Source: Bedellia somnulentella
Taxonomy: Eukaryota > Arthropoda > Insecta > Lepidoptera > Bedelliidae
Reading direction: 5' to 3'
DNA: 64,000 nt
Assembly (NCBI GenBank): GCA_963576735.1
Contig: OY755198.1
Location: 2,108,001-2,172,000 of the forward strand
Numbering within the stretch: the stretch's first letter is position 1; each line of letters opens with the position of its first letter. The notes under the pieces were generated by a model. It did no database searches, was not told the origin of the DNA, and was given only the letters and a program-made list of their open reading frames with translations. Both the position numbers and the translations under genes were made by a program. Shown here piece by piece: positions 46,801 to 58,800 of this stretch.

Positions 46801-49800
46801 CAAATATAGTTATAGAGCCATGAATATGTAAGTAAATCTTAATAAAACAACAATAAATACAACGGTTATTACCTGTAGTTTCATAATCCATCGCAGTTTT
46901 GGTGGATAAAAACACAAAAACAAAGAATAGTGGTATGGAGATATACCTTTTTTCTAAGTAGCCAATAACTGACGCGAACACACGGAACAACGATCAAGTT
47001 TCGAATGGTGCTGCGCCGGATTGTGCGCGCGCTCGGTCTCAAAAATGGAAGTCTATTGTTCAGGAACTACTTGCCTTTCTCGGAAGTACCCAATTTTACC
47101 ATTATGTCGCAAATTGAATTTACTAGTTTCACCCGGCTAGAGATCCTAAATACCTGTCCGTGCGCCGATGCTTTAGTCTTGTCATGGATATCTTGGATGA
47201 ATCCGGTGCCGAACGGACGGAAAGCCACACACACACATAAACGCACACATACACTCATACAAATACACACATCTACTCACACAACACACACTTCTACTCT
47301 ATTTCCTGCCGGTTTTAAGCTTTAAATTATAAAATCTTGTTTCTCAAATTATATATTACATTAAATAAGTAATTGTTAAGTTAATTTAATACAAAGTAGT
47401 TCCTAGTTAGAGTTTAATTCCATACATGTAATTTTTCTGTGTAATTTATGGGGTCGAAATTTACTACTTATCCTAAGAGTACAGGGCTCTGCCCTTTTAT
47501 TAGGGAGTAGTGATCCTCAGTGCCTTAGTCTCGGGCGCGAAAGCTCTTCGGGTCTTGTGTTGCGTCAGGTGGCGTGGGGGCTGGATTTCTGCTGCGCCAT
47601 GTACCTTGAGTAGACTGGGTTGCGGATTTTCATCTGTCCATGGCGCTTTAGATGCTTACGATGCAGGCTCGGGTGATTTCTGACTCGGGACACAAAGTCA
47701 ATTGTGTCACATGTTTTTGTTTTTGTACTGAACTTCTTATTTTATTCTTTGTATTAATGTGTGTTATGTTTTGATTGTTAGTCAATAAAGAATTTATTAT
47801 TATAATTTATTATTAAGTGAATTTTGGGCGATGTGGTTGGAGACCCGTCACCAATAACATTTATTATTACCATCATTTCCCCAATCAACTTCCAAAAGTA
47901 ACTGAGAAATTTTTCATTCCAAAGCTCTGGCTACCCCGTTAAGGGGTTTGTAAGCGTGAGTATATGTATGTATGTGTGTATGGTATTTTGTCACATGTAT
48001 TAAAAAAAAGTAAAAAGTTAATTCTTCAAAATTAAGTTAAAACTATCATTTTTTGAACGTCAATTTTTTTAAATATATAATTAGTCCGTTGCTTCTGAAG
48101 GTGTTCGTAAAGAGAAGAAGCAACAAAGAAACTCTTTACATTCACATTTTTTCAAAACATGGTTTGTACAATTTTAGTTTATTAACATGTTTTTACTTTA
48201 TAAAAGACTAGCTTTTTGCCCCGCGACTTCGTCCGCGTGGACTTCATTTTTTGCATCCAGTTTATATAATACCAAAATACCGAAACACTATCTCAACTTC
48301 TGTTTTTTATATTTATAATCCCGCGGGCGTTGTAAATGACATAAAGGATATTGAGGCTTTTTAAGTGATTGTTGGGCGATGCAGTTTGTGACCCATCACT
48401 AACAACCTTTATTAACCTATCTTTTATCAATATATTTCCAAAATTGGATGAAGAATTAGTATCTCCGAAGCTATGGCTACCCTTTTATGGAATTTATGGT
48501 TGTTAGCATATACTCATGAATGATTGATAGATGGATTTCATAAATTCAATCGCACCAAGTTTTATTATAAAATGTAAAAAAACTCTATATTAACTTTCAT
48601 TTGATATATCAACCCGTTAGGGGTTGAGTTCCAAAAATTCCTTTTTAATTGTTCATAAGAATCATGAAACAAATATACCAAGTTTTTATGTTCAGAAATG
48701 AGAATATCTTTAGTAAGTACAGATACGGATAGTAGTTTGGCGCTGCGGCGACGGCACGGTGCTGCCCCCTACACTGACCGTTGGTGATAGTGGGAGAGCT
48801 TGCAGCAATTGCTCGGCAATGTAGGGATGATTAGTGGTGGATCTCCTTCCAAAATAATCGCTAAATTGAAGGGATAGTGCTTGTTATTATTATATATAGT
48901 GTTATTTTAAGCTAACAAAACATTTTTTTACAAAAAGCTTGAATTACCTGAGATACGAACCCGGGACGATTGATTCATAATAGTTCTAATTAAATATTCA
49001 TAGTAGTTAGTTATACCGCTACGCCACGGAGACGTTACCGGGGCGGTGTCAAATTTTTATTACGCTTTATTTCATATTAGTCTTACTATTGATAAACAAA
49101 TGTGTCATTTAAATTGATAAAACCCCTTCATCTTTCCAAAATGAACATTAAAACAAAGTGTCTGATGTGAATTCCATCGATGATAAAAATAATCGCTGCA
49201 ATATTTTGAGCCATATATGAGTTAAGGTTTTTTGATGTTCCTATGAGAACTCTTGCGGATTCCTTAGTTTCAAGGAATCGTCGTCGTTTCATTTAGCTTC
49301 TAAATGTACATGTTAATATTCGTTTGCAATATAAGTAGATGTAAAAAAAATGTATACGATAAAAAAATAGTACATCATCCCCCGGGAGTTCCTTATTTTC
49401 GGGGATCCATTACCGTACCATTAAGCTTCTAAATTTTGATTTTTATATTAGTTTACAATATTTTACGTTGTTTTAAACGATACACAGCGCCATCTCCAAT
49501 GCATCCAGCAAGCAAACCATATTTTTGATTTCCCGTGGGAACATATTTTTTCCGGGATAAAAAGTACCCTATCATTTAATTTAGACTTCTAACTACACGT
49601 CTGAAAAATTTCAAAGCAATCGGTTTAGTATTTACGGCGTGAAAGCGGAACAAACAAACAAACAAACTCACTTTCCCATTTATAATATTAGTATGGATTT
49701 TCTATGCGACAAAACCAAGCGCTAGTTTGACATAATAAAAATAAATTGTCCATCACAAAAACCAATCACATAACGTGAGAAGAAAAATCCTCACCAGACA

Positions 49801-52800
49801 ATTATTCCTGGGAATAACGAGGGAAGATTTATAGCTTTACGGACACGGTCATGTGCGCGTTGGATCCTTGTCGTTTAAAAAATCTTGAATACTGTAGTAA
49901 GATTTCTTTAAAAGCATGGCATTAAGTCTCCACTTCGGTACGTTAAGTTTGTCCTTATTTCGAGTGCTAACATATGCCTATCACTAACTTTACTAAATTG
50001 GACTATATTCTTCTTGGCATACATTAAATTCTCAAATATGTATTGGCAAGGGACAGTTAAAATGCCAATTTCTTTAAATTTTTCACGCAATGAATACCTC
50101 GACCTCAACATGTAAATAAATCGGGTAGCTCGCTTTTGTAAGACGAAAACTTTATGAACATCAGCCGCTTTACCCCATAATAAAATACCGTACGAGTACG
50201 ACGTAAAACTATGTGAAGAATAGCAGGCTATCTGTGCGCCTGCTGCTCGATCACGTACTCGATCAGCCTCGTGGTGGCGTCTCAAGTCGAAGGTGGTGGA
50301 GTTGTAGTAGAAATAACACGGCAACTTGTTCTACTATGCTTTACTGTTAGATGTACTATTTATAATTATATATAATATATTTTAAGTTATATGGACTCTA
50401 TACAGTATGAATTATGAATAAAATGACTCTGAACAATCTAATCGTCTTCTTGGGATTCTTCAATTGTGAAAAGTAAAAAGGAAAGAATAGTGCCTGAGGC
50501 GGCGTATTTATAGGCTAAGCTGTTTGTCTCCTTTCTGATGGCGCTTGACGTGACTGACGCGACTCTGGATTGTTTATGTTTTGAGCCCGTTAAAGCACTT
50601 GGATTCAAGTGGCTTTAACATACTGGGGGGCCATTGAAGACGAGTCTTCAATCTTCTTCTACAAGTAGGCACAAGCGATTTATGGCTCGCCTTACTGTCG
50701 ATTGCATGGTCTTGATATCGGCCACTCTCGGGACACCATCTGCTCCTGGATATAGTTTAGTGACTCGCCCTCTTCGCCATAACAGAGGTGGAGAGTTATC
50801 TTCGCTTATTAGGACAAGATCACCCATGCGCAAGTCTCTACATCTTACTCGCCATTGAGTTCGCTGTTGTAGCTCTGATAAATATTCCCTGTGCCATCTC
50901 CTCCAAAATGTTTGCCGTAGCTGCTCCAACAGTTGAAAGCGATCCAATCTCTTCGTCGGTAAGTCTGCCAGATCCGGTGATGGAAGAGCCGTGAGTGACC
51001 TGCCGAGGAGAAAGTGTCCCGGTGTGAGAACTGCCAAATCATTTGGGGAGGAGGAAAGGGGAGCGATGGGTCTACTGTTGAGGATAGCCTCAACCTGGGC
51101 AAAAAGAGAAGATAATTCCTCGAATGTGAGGTGGGTGTTACCCATGATGCGTTTAATGTGAAACTTAGCAAGCTTAATGCCAGCTTCCGCGCTTCCGTTG
51201 AAATTAGGGGCGTAAACCGGGCAAAATCTAAAGTTAATATTTTGAACATTAGCAAACTGCACAAATGAGTCTTTATTGTCGTTAAAAAATGAATTTATTT
51301 CCTTAGCTGCGGCAACGAAATTTCGCCCATTGTCACAAAATATTTCCGTGGGTTTTCCCCTGGCGAAAATAAAAGCATAAAGAAATTATGATGATGACCA
51401 CCGTTGATGATGATGATAATCATGGTGATTGGTCATCGCACTGATTCAAATACATCTGATAAATGAATCCAAAAAAAAATTATATATGCTAAAGTTCAAA
51501 GTCGATGAACTTGTAAGGTCAACTACCTCGATGTCAATGACCTTTAGGTAGTCAGCTGTTTACTGTATCTAGAAGGAAAGACATAATAAAATAGCAAATA
51601 ATGATTGATCCATGTGTAGGATGATGTAAAGTGTATAAGTATTGTATAAAGTAAAATATTTGTATATAAATGTAAATTAAAAGTAAACCATAAACAATTG
51701 TTGAATGTTTGTTGTGTATGAATTCATTCAACTTAGGTTATTAATAACCAATTGGTTTTGGTAAGGTGTAAGTATCACCAAGACGGTAATCTGCTGCCTT
51801 GAGTGGGCTGAGAGGACAGAAACGTCTAGTTTTTAGTCTATGAGTTCTAGTTAACTTGGTAAAAGAACTGCTACTAACAAAATTACAAGTTTGTGAATTT
51901 TGTGGTAATGAATGGGAAATCTTGCCAGCTATAATCCAGCCTAGCTGTGAATGATGCAGCATGGGTAGGCCTGGACCTAAGGTGAGCCTTTCGGAGCCAA
52001 GTAGATCCCAGAATAGATCGCCTCCAATCATAATGTCAACCTTTAGTGGTTGATTAAATTGAGGATCAGCTAATGTGATAGCTGAGGGAAGAGTGATATT
52101 TGAAACATCAATGGCTTCATTAGAATGCCTTTTTGCTATGGAAGGCAACACCAAAAAGGTGTGAAGATGTGAGTATGTGCCAGTGCGGGCACGAATTAAC
52201 GCTGAGCACTGATGTGGTCTCAGGTTAAGAGAGGTGTCCCCAACGCCTGTAACACTGTTGTGTATCGAGGGTGTGGAAGCTAACTTAAGGCGATTCCTTA
52301 AGTCAGCGGAAAGAAAAGAGTAGTCAGAGCCGCTATCTAGCAAGCATCTGACTGTCTCCACCTTACCATTTTGGGGATTGATGATGTCAATCATGGCGGT
52401 GGAGCGAATGATCCCTGAAGGGGAAACTGGAGGACTGAGAGAAAGCGACTGAGGCATTGAAGTGACAGGATGTGATGATGGAGCAACATCATTTTGAAGA
52501 AGGGGAGAGCTGTGTAGCAGAGTGTGATGGCGTCCACCACACTTACGACAGTCTCCATAGGGACACTTGGCAACCATATGGTCAGACCGAAGGCAATTTG
52601 TGCAAACCTTAAGCCCAGTGACCCTACTCCGTCTGTCAGCCAATGTGAGCTTTCTGAAACGTAAGCATCGGAACAGTAAATGTTTACCCTTGCAAAGGGG
52701 GCACTTGAAATTAGTATTAGTTGTAACTGTTGATGCTAGAGTGGCATTGGGTAAACGTGAGGGCAATTGAGGATTGCTAGCCTCATCGCTTACATTACCT

Positions 52801-55800
52801 GAAGTTGAAACAATAAATGCTTGAGGTGAATTTATTGTTTGTTTAATATGATTGTTACTATGATAGTGTTTTAAATCATGACTATTATTATTATTATTAT
52901 GACTGTTGTTTGAACCCTGTGATGTGTTAACCCTTACCTTACTTTGAGGTAATGTCTCTAAAATGTCAGCTCTTATCTTTAAAAATTCTCTTAAGTCATT
53001 AAAGGTTGGCAACTCTGAATGAAGATTGCCTTTGTATTCTTCCCATTTGACATTGGTATTTTGATCAAACTTTGATGAAGCTAAATAAATTAAAATAGAA
53101 TCCCAGTGTTGAACTGGTTGACCTAAAGTCTGTAAAGCCCTAACATTCTTGGTGATGTGATCACTTAAAGACCTAAGAGACTTGTCTGATTCACTCTGCA
53201 TAACCTTGAGATTAAAAAGTGCACTAAGATGATTATTAACTAATTGCCTTTTATTGTTATACCTTTCACATAATATATTCCATGCTTCTACATAATTGAA
53301 ATCAGATACCTCGAGGTTTGCTATAACCCTGGCTGCTTCACCTTGTAGGTATGAGCAGAGGTAATGAAATTTATGAATAGGTTTAATATGATTATTATTG
53401 TGAATTAATGATTCAAATGTATCTCTGAATTCAAGCCATTTGAAGTATGAACCATCAAACTTAGGTATAGTGATTTCAGGTAGCCTAAACCCCATTGTGC
53501 CTTGACCATTACAGTGGCATGGATGGGAGGCCTTTGACCCTTCAGTGGCATCTTGGAATTGGTCTGCAGGTTTGTTGACACCGAGCAGATTTCGAGCCTT
53601 CACAATACAAGAACAGAATTCATTTGATATGAGTTCTCTTTCATCTAATTCATAATCTAAGTTACTAAAATTAAGAGCTTCCATTTGTGATTGCAGGTGT
53701 TCAAATTGAGAGTTTAACTCCAAAAACTTATCTAGCTTTAATGATAACATTTGTTCATCCCTTGATGTCAATGGATGGGATTCACAATACTCTAATAAAT
53801 TTAATAAATATTTCTTAAAGTGGGTTATTTGCCCTTTGATAGAACTGCGTTTATACTTGAGTACAGTATATTCATCGCTTGCCATTTTGGCAGGGCTTGA
53901 GCTTCGACTGGCATGAGCAGTGTTTGTTTTTACTGATAATTCACTGTCAGTCATTTTGAAAAGGAAATTAATAATTAATAATTGATAAGTAACTAGTTAA
54001 GTGAAAGGTTCTGTATATAGATAAATTTCTGGAGTTAATTGTTATAGTAAAGGGTGTGGGAAGAATGTAAGATTAAAGTAAATTGTAAACCGGTTTACGC
54101 TCCTTGTGAAGGTGACGCCGCTGGAGACAACAGGCAGCAGCTGAATGATGCAGGCCTGCGTTCCTCGGTGAAGTTCACGTTCACTGAAATTGTTTGAAAC
54201 AGTAGTAAGTATATATCCCTGAATCGTTTGGTAGAGCGGAAACTGGCATGAAACTAACCAATATTAAGTTTGTATATTGAAATTAATTGAATTAAGTGAA
54301 GAGTTGATTGATATGCTGCTAGAGTTGCCGGCACATGTGAGGTATGAGTACCTTAACTGCTGCCTTTACTTAATTGAGTGAATGTATATAAGCAAAGTGA
54401 GTCAATGATTCACATGTGCACTTGATGGCTGTAGAAAATATATGGTTGATTAACCTAAGTGAAGAGCATGTGGTTTTGTAAAATTAGTTATGTTGCTCAC
54501 TAGTTTTACAAAAACACTAAAATGCCAAAGTGAAGTTAAAATATTGAAAACTAAGTAATTAATGCAAGACAAGGCTGAAATTCTGATATTGATATGATTG
54601 AGAAACTATTTAAGTTGACATGTGGTATGAAACATAACCTGGATGTCCTTAATAGAGTGCGCTGATTCCACTTGGTGAGGCGTTGGAGCCTGTTAGATGA
54701 ATTGCTGTAAGGTTAAGTTGCAATTATCTTTGTAAATGTTATGCGCTAACTCTGTAGCACATGGGAGGCCTATGTCATACACTGGATCACAGAAACCAGC
54801 GGCTGTGGCTCAGAAATAGCTGAGTGGTGATTGCCTTGTGCAATCAGTTCAACTTTAATTTCATCATGTGGACCATGCCGTTGAGAATCTATTCTAACCT
54901 CAAAATTTTTAAGAAATAAATGGGAAGTAATGTGCTTTCTAGGTAATTAAATAGATTTATGATAAGATTGATGTAAAATACAAAGGGATTGCTGAGATAT
55001 TAATGGATGTAAATTGATTATCTATTGATTATCTTGACTAATTTGCCCGTGGTGAGGGGTTTTAAGGTGAGGAAAAGAAAGGAATGATTGGCTTACGACA
55101 CTCTCCTCGGTAAGATGCTGGCAGGTGGGATGGCTGCTGTGTCCAACCCTTGGACCTGGCTTCTTCACCGGCGGCTTGGCGTGGCGTGGCGTGGTCCTCC
55201 TTTTCTCTCGTTCTGCTGGTGGTGCCTCTGCTGCGTAGGCTGAAGTTTCTGTTCGGGCGCCAAATGAAGGATAGCAGGCTATCTGTGCGCCTGCTGCTCG
55301 ATCACGTACTCGATCAGCCTCGTGGTGGCGTCTCAAGTCGAAGGTGGTGGAGTTGTAGTAGAAATAACACGGCAACTTGTTCTACTATGCTTTACTGTTA
55401 GATGTACTATTTATAATTATATATAATATATTTTAAGTTATATGGACTCTATACAGTATGAATTATGAATAAAATGACTCTGAACAATCTAATCGTCTTC
55501 TTGGGATTCTTCAATTGTGAAAAGTAAAAAGGAAAGAATAGTGCCTGAGGCGGCGTATTTATAGGCTAAGCTGTTTGTCTCCTTTCTGATGGCGCTTGAC
55601 GTGACTGACGCGACTCTGGATTGTTTATGTTTTGAGCCCGTTAAAGCACTTGGATTCAAGTGGCTTTAACACTATGAAATAACTGAAATACACAATGCGA
55701 GCTATTTCTATGTCTGCTATTTCTCTAATCTTACGCACGGCATACGCTGCTGAGCTCAGCCTTTTAGAAAGTGTTAGTATATGGGGTCCCCATTATCGTG

Positions 55801-58800
55801 CAAACGTCATTTCTTAAGTCCTATGTGTGATTACTATATCACGGTGTTAACGGTGAGGGAAAATATCGTGAGAAAACCTACATGGCTGAGTTGTACTGAG
55901 TCATGTGACAGTGTATTCGTATAAAACGGCGATAGGTCTGCTCCCTATCGCGTGAGTGCACTGTCTATGCAAAACGTGGGGACTCTGAACACTAGGTGAC
56001 AATGTCATGTGATCTTCAGAAGTATTAGTACCTCTGCCAACCCCTTCGGGGATATTCGGCGTGAACGTTCATGTTATGTTATGTATGTATACAGTTACAA
56101 ACATTTTCTTTCCAGTTATCCGACACGCTATCTGACATAGATATGCTGTGCTGGGAATGCCAGGCGCACCTGAGGAAGTTTATGAGGTTCAAGAGCAGGG
56201 TGCACAGCGCCCAGCAACATATCGGCGTGTTGGCACTTAGTAGAGGACAGGAGGTGAGAGTTTGTTTTATAATTTAAATAACATACATATACTCACGGCT
56301 ATAAATCCCTAGAAAAGGTAGCCGGAGCTAGGGAATTAGAAATTATTTAGCCACTTTTGAAAAGTTGAGTAAGGGAAAAGATGGTAAAATAAAGGTTGTT
56401 GATGATGGGTCTCCAAACTCATCGCCCAAAAATCCCTTAATAGCCCCAATACCGTTAGTCGCCTCTTACGTACACCCACCGTACGTAAGTTAAAATACAA
56501 ATAAAATAATTATTATTCGATCGTGCGTGAGTGAAAAACTGTTCGTAGTTTCAAAACAATTAATAAATGCTGGTGGGCAAAAATTCATCCGCTTGTCAAA
56601 ATCCGAATTTATGTTTCGTGCGAGCGGGACAGAAATAGGTTTAAGTATTAATTAGAAGAGATACGGACGAAGTTATCTGCCATCTTGAAGATTGGACCTC
56701 CATGATCAAACTATAATGTTAATGATTACATTAATGATAAAATGGCTTGGTGTCATCAGGGCTCTGTCCAGGATGATTTCGGGCTAACACCAAAATTGTA
56801 ATGGACCTAAAAATATGTGCGTTGAAGATTTTCTTACGGGTTCTCTCAACAAAACACCTTCCGAATCCAAAGTAAGCTTAGTATTAAGTTGCAATTTGAC
56901 GTTCAAAAAACAAAGATTTATCTTTTTACTTTGAAATAAATAATTCTTTTAATTTGAATGTTTTTGTTCATGAAAGCCTCTTGTGGGGATTATTACTAAA
57001 AAACGGGAATATTTTTTTTTTGACACAGGCGGGAATCGATCCCGCGACCTCAGGTATACGCCCCCGTCGCTCTGCCAATTGAGCTACCGTGTCAATGGCT
57101 GCTAGTGCGAAATTCTTCTATCCTTTGCTTCTTACACTTTTTTTAAGTAGTGTTTGCGTTCCCTAGGGAACGCGAGGCCGCGGGTTCGATTTCCGCCTGT
57201 GTCGAATTTTTTTTCTTTCCTTTATTTATTAGTAATAATCTCCACATGAGGTTTTCATCAACAAAAATATTCAAATTAAAATAATCATTTATTTTAAAGT
57301 AAAAAGATTATCGTTCTCGGCGTGATTAATAGACCCTCTGCATTAAGAAAATATATATATATATTATTTTTTTTGAACTAATGTTAAAACCGTTTTTTTG
57401 CAGACGATAGACCACTCGTACCTCTCGCAATCAGTGTCCCCTCTCGTAGCAGTAATAAAAGCTGACTACGACAGAATATTCGTAGACTACTCCAGCGAGG
57501 ATCTGACCTTCGCGTTGTTTGGGGGGGGCAAAAGCGAGCTGCCCTTGGAGATTGATACTCACGTACTGCGAGGTAAGAAGATGTTTCGATCATATATACC
57601 AAAGATGCCTGTTGAGTTTGATTATTAAGTTTATATGATTGTTAAGTTTGTTTGATTATTAAGTTTGTTATGTTGCCGTGTAGTGCCGGCTTAGAATGTC
57701 GCTACCCCTTTCTACCCACGGGTGTCGTAAGAGGCGACTAAGGGTACTGGGACTTTTTATTGGATTTTTGGGCGATGCGGTTTGGAGACCCATCACCAAA
57801 AACCGCCTTTTCCCCACTCAACTTCCAAAAGTGGCTGAGGAATTTATAATTCCTTGGCTCTGGCCACCCCTTATAAAGAATTATAGCCGTGAGTATATGT
57901 ATGTATGTATGATTCTTAAGTTTATATAAGTTTCCATTTTAATGTTGTATAATAAGTAATAAGCTTTATATTGCTATAGATTGCTCTTCATTTAATGTTA
58001 GTTGATTAAGCTGTTGGTGTTTCAGATTTAATTATTAATTAAATAGATTGATGGATGTAAACGAAGCCAGAGAGGTTTGCCAGGATCGTACAAAGTGGCG
58101 ATCGATAGTCTCTGCCTACCCCAATGGGAACTAACGGCGTGAGAATATGTATGTATGTATGTATGTAAATAGATGCCGCACTCCATACAAATTCACATAC
58201 AAATTCAACGCACAAAAGTGGACCGCGAGAAAGTCTTGTGTTTCTTTGTCAATTAAATGTTTATTTTTTTACAACATATACATGTACATACATATACTCA
58301 CGGCTATAAATCTCTAAAAGGGGTAGCCAGAGCTGAGAAATTAGAAATTCCTCAGCCACTTTTGGAAGTTGAGTGGGGAAAAGATGGTAAAACAAAGGTT
58401 GTTGGTGATGGGTCTTCAACCGCATCGCCCGAAAATCCCTTAAAAAGCCCCAAGTCCGTTAGTCGCCTCTTACGTACACCCACCGGAAGAAATGGGTTAG
58501 TGCTATTCTTAGCCGACACTACACAGCGATATTTTTTAGAAATATCGATTATACCGCATTTTCTTAAAAACAAAAGATTTAAAAGAAGAAAATAGTTGGT
58601 AGATCTTGGTAAAGTTGGAATGTTGGTAGATTGTAGAGTGTAAGTAGTGTTTGAATATTAGTACATTTCTGTAGATTTAAAATGTGCGTAGATTTAGTGT
58701 TCAATCACTTTAAATTAATGAAATAAAGATAAGAAAAGAAAATATTGTAAAACTAGCTCTTTGCCCGCGACTACGTCCGCGTGGACTACATTTTTTGCAT

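Larger units (their letters stand above)
45261..47978 (+). repeat. Repeat R, split by a 2.5-kb insertion
   Basis: The left part (45261-45343) stops in GGGGCTTATT, and the right part (47815-47978) resumes AAGTGAATTTTGGGCGATG and runs to the TATG tail. The 5-bp word TTATT occurs at both junctions and may be the target duplication of the insert. Confidence 0.7.
50214..55671 (-). mobile_element. BEL/Pao LTR retrotransposon, pol-deleted
   Basis: Two 407-bp LTRs (50214-50620 and 55265-55671) differ at one base in my reading (position 6). On the minus strand each begins TGTTAAAGCC and ends CTTCA. The target duplication CTATG lies at 50209-50213 and 55672-55676. The primer-binding site TGGCGCCCGAACAG follows the 5' LTR (near 55260). 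A 1.3-kb non-coding leader, gag-protease and an integrase tail are present; reverse transcriptase, RNase H and the integrase start are missing. High LTR identity indicates a recent insertion. It needs help from a full element to move. Confidence 0.9.
49915..55790 (-). pseudogene. Jockey/CR1-like LINE reverse transcriptase, split by BEL/Pao
   Basis: The minus strand from about 55790 to 55677 encodes KRLSSAAYAVRKIREIADIE and ARIVYFSYFHS, and the frame resumes at about 50205 with SYGILLWGKAADVHKVFVLQ, the thumb/C-terminal block of a Jockey- or CR1-type reverse transcriptase, ending GDLMPCF (49908). The two pieces are separated exactly by the BEL/Pao element and its CTATG duplication. Upstream parts of the LINE are absent. 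Confidence 0.8.

Noticed and set aside
47005..47325. 106-codon frame ending in a His/Thr-rich tract
   Set aside because: The tract is the translated CA microsatellite and the first part crosses an inverted terminal repeat.
55022..55401. Frames on both strands at the BEL/Pao LTR and leader border
   Set aside because: GC-rich LTR and leader sequence; the gag start at 53954 is the real coding start.
58257..58595. 112-codon frame
   Set aside because: It is the translation of repeat R; the same pseudo-peptide (YKSLEGVARA..) appears at other R copies, such as 24969 and 36066.
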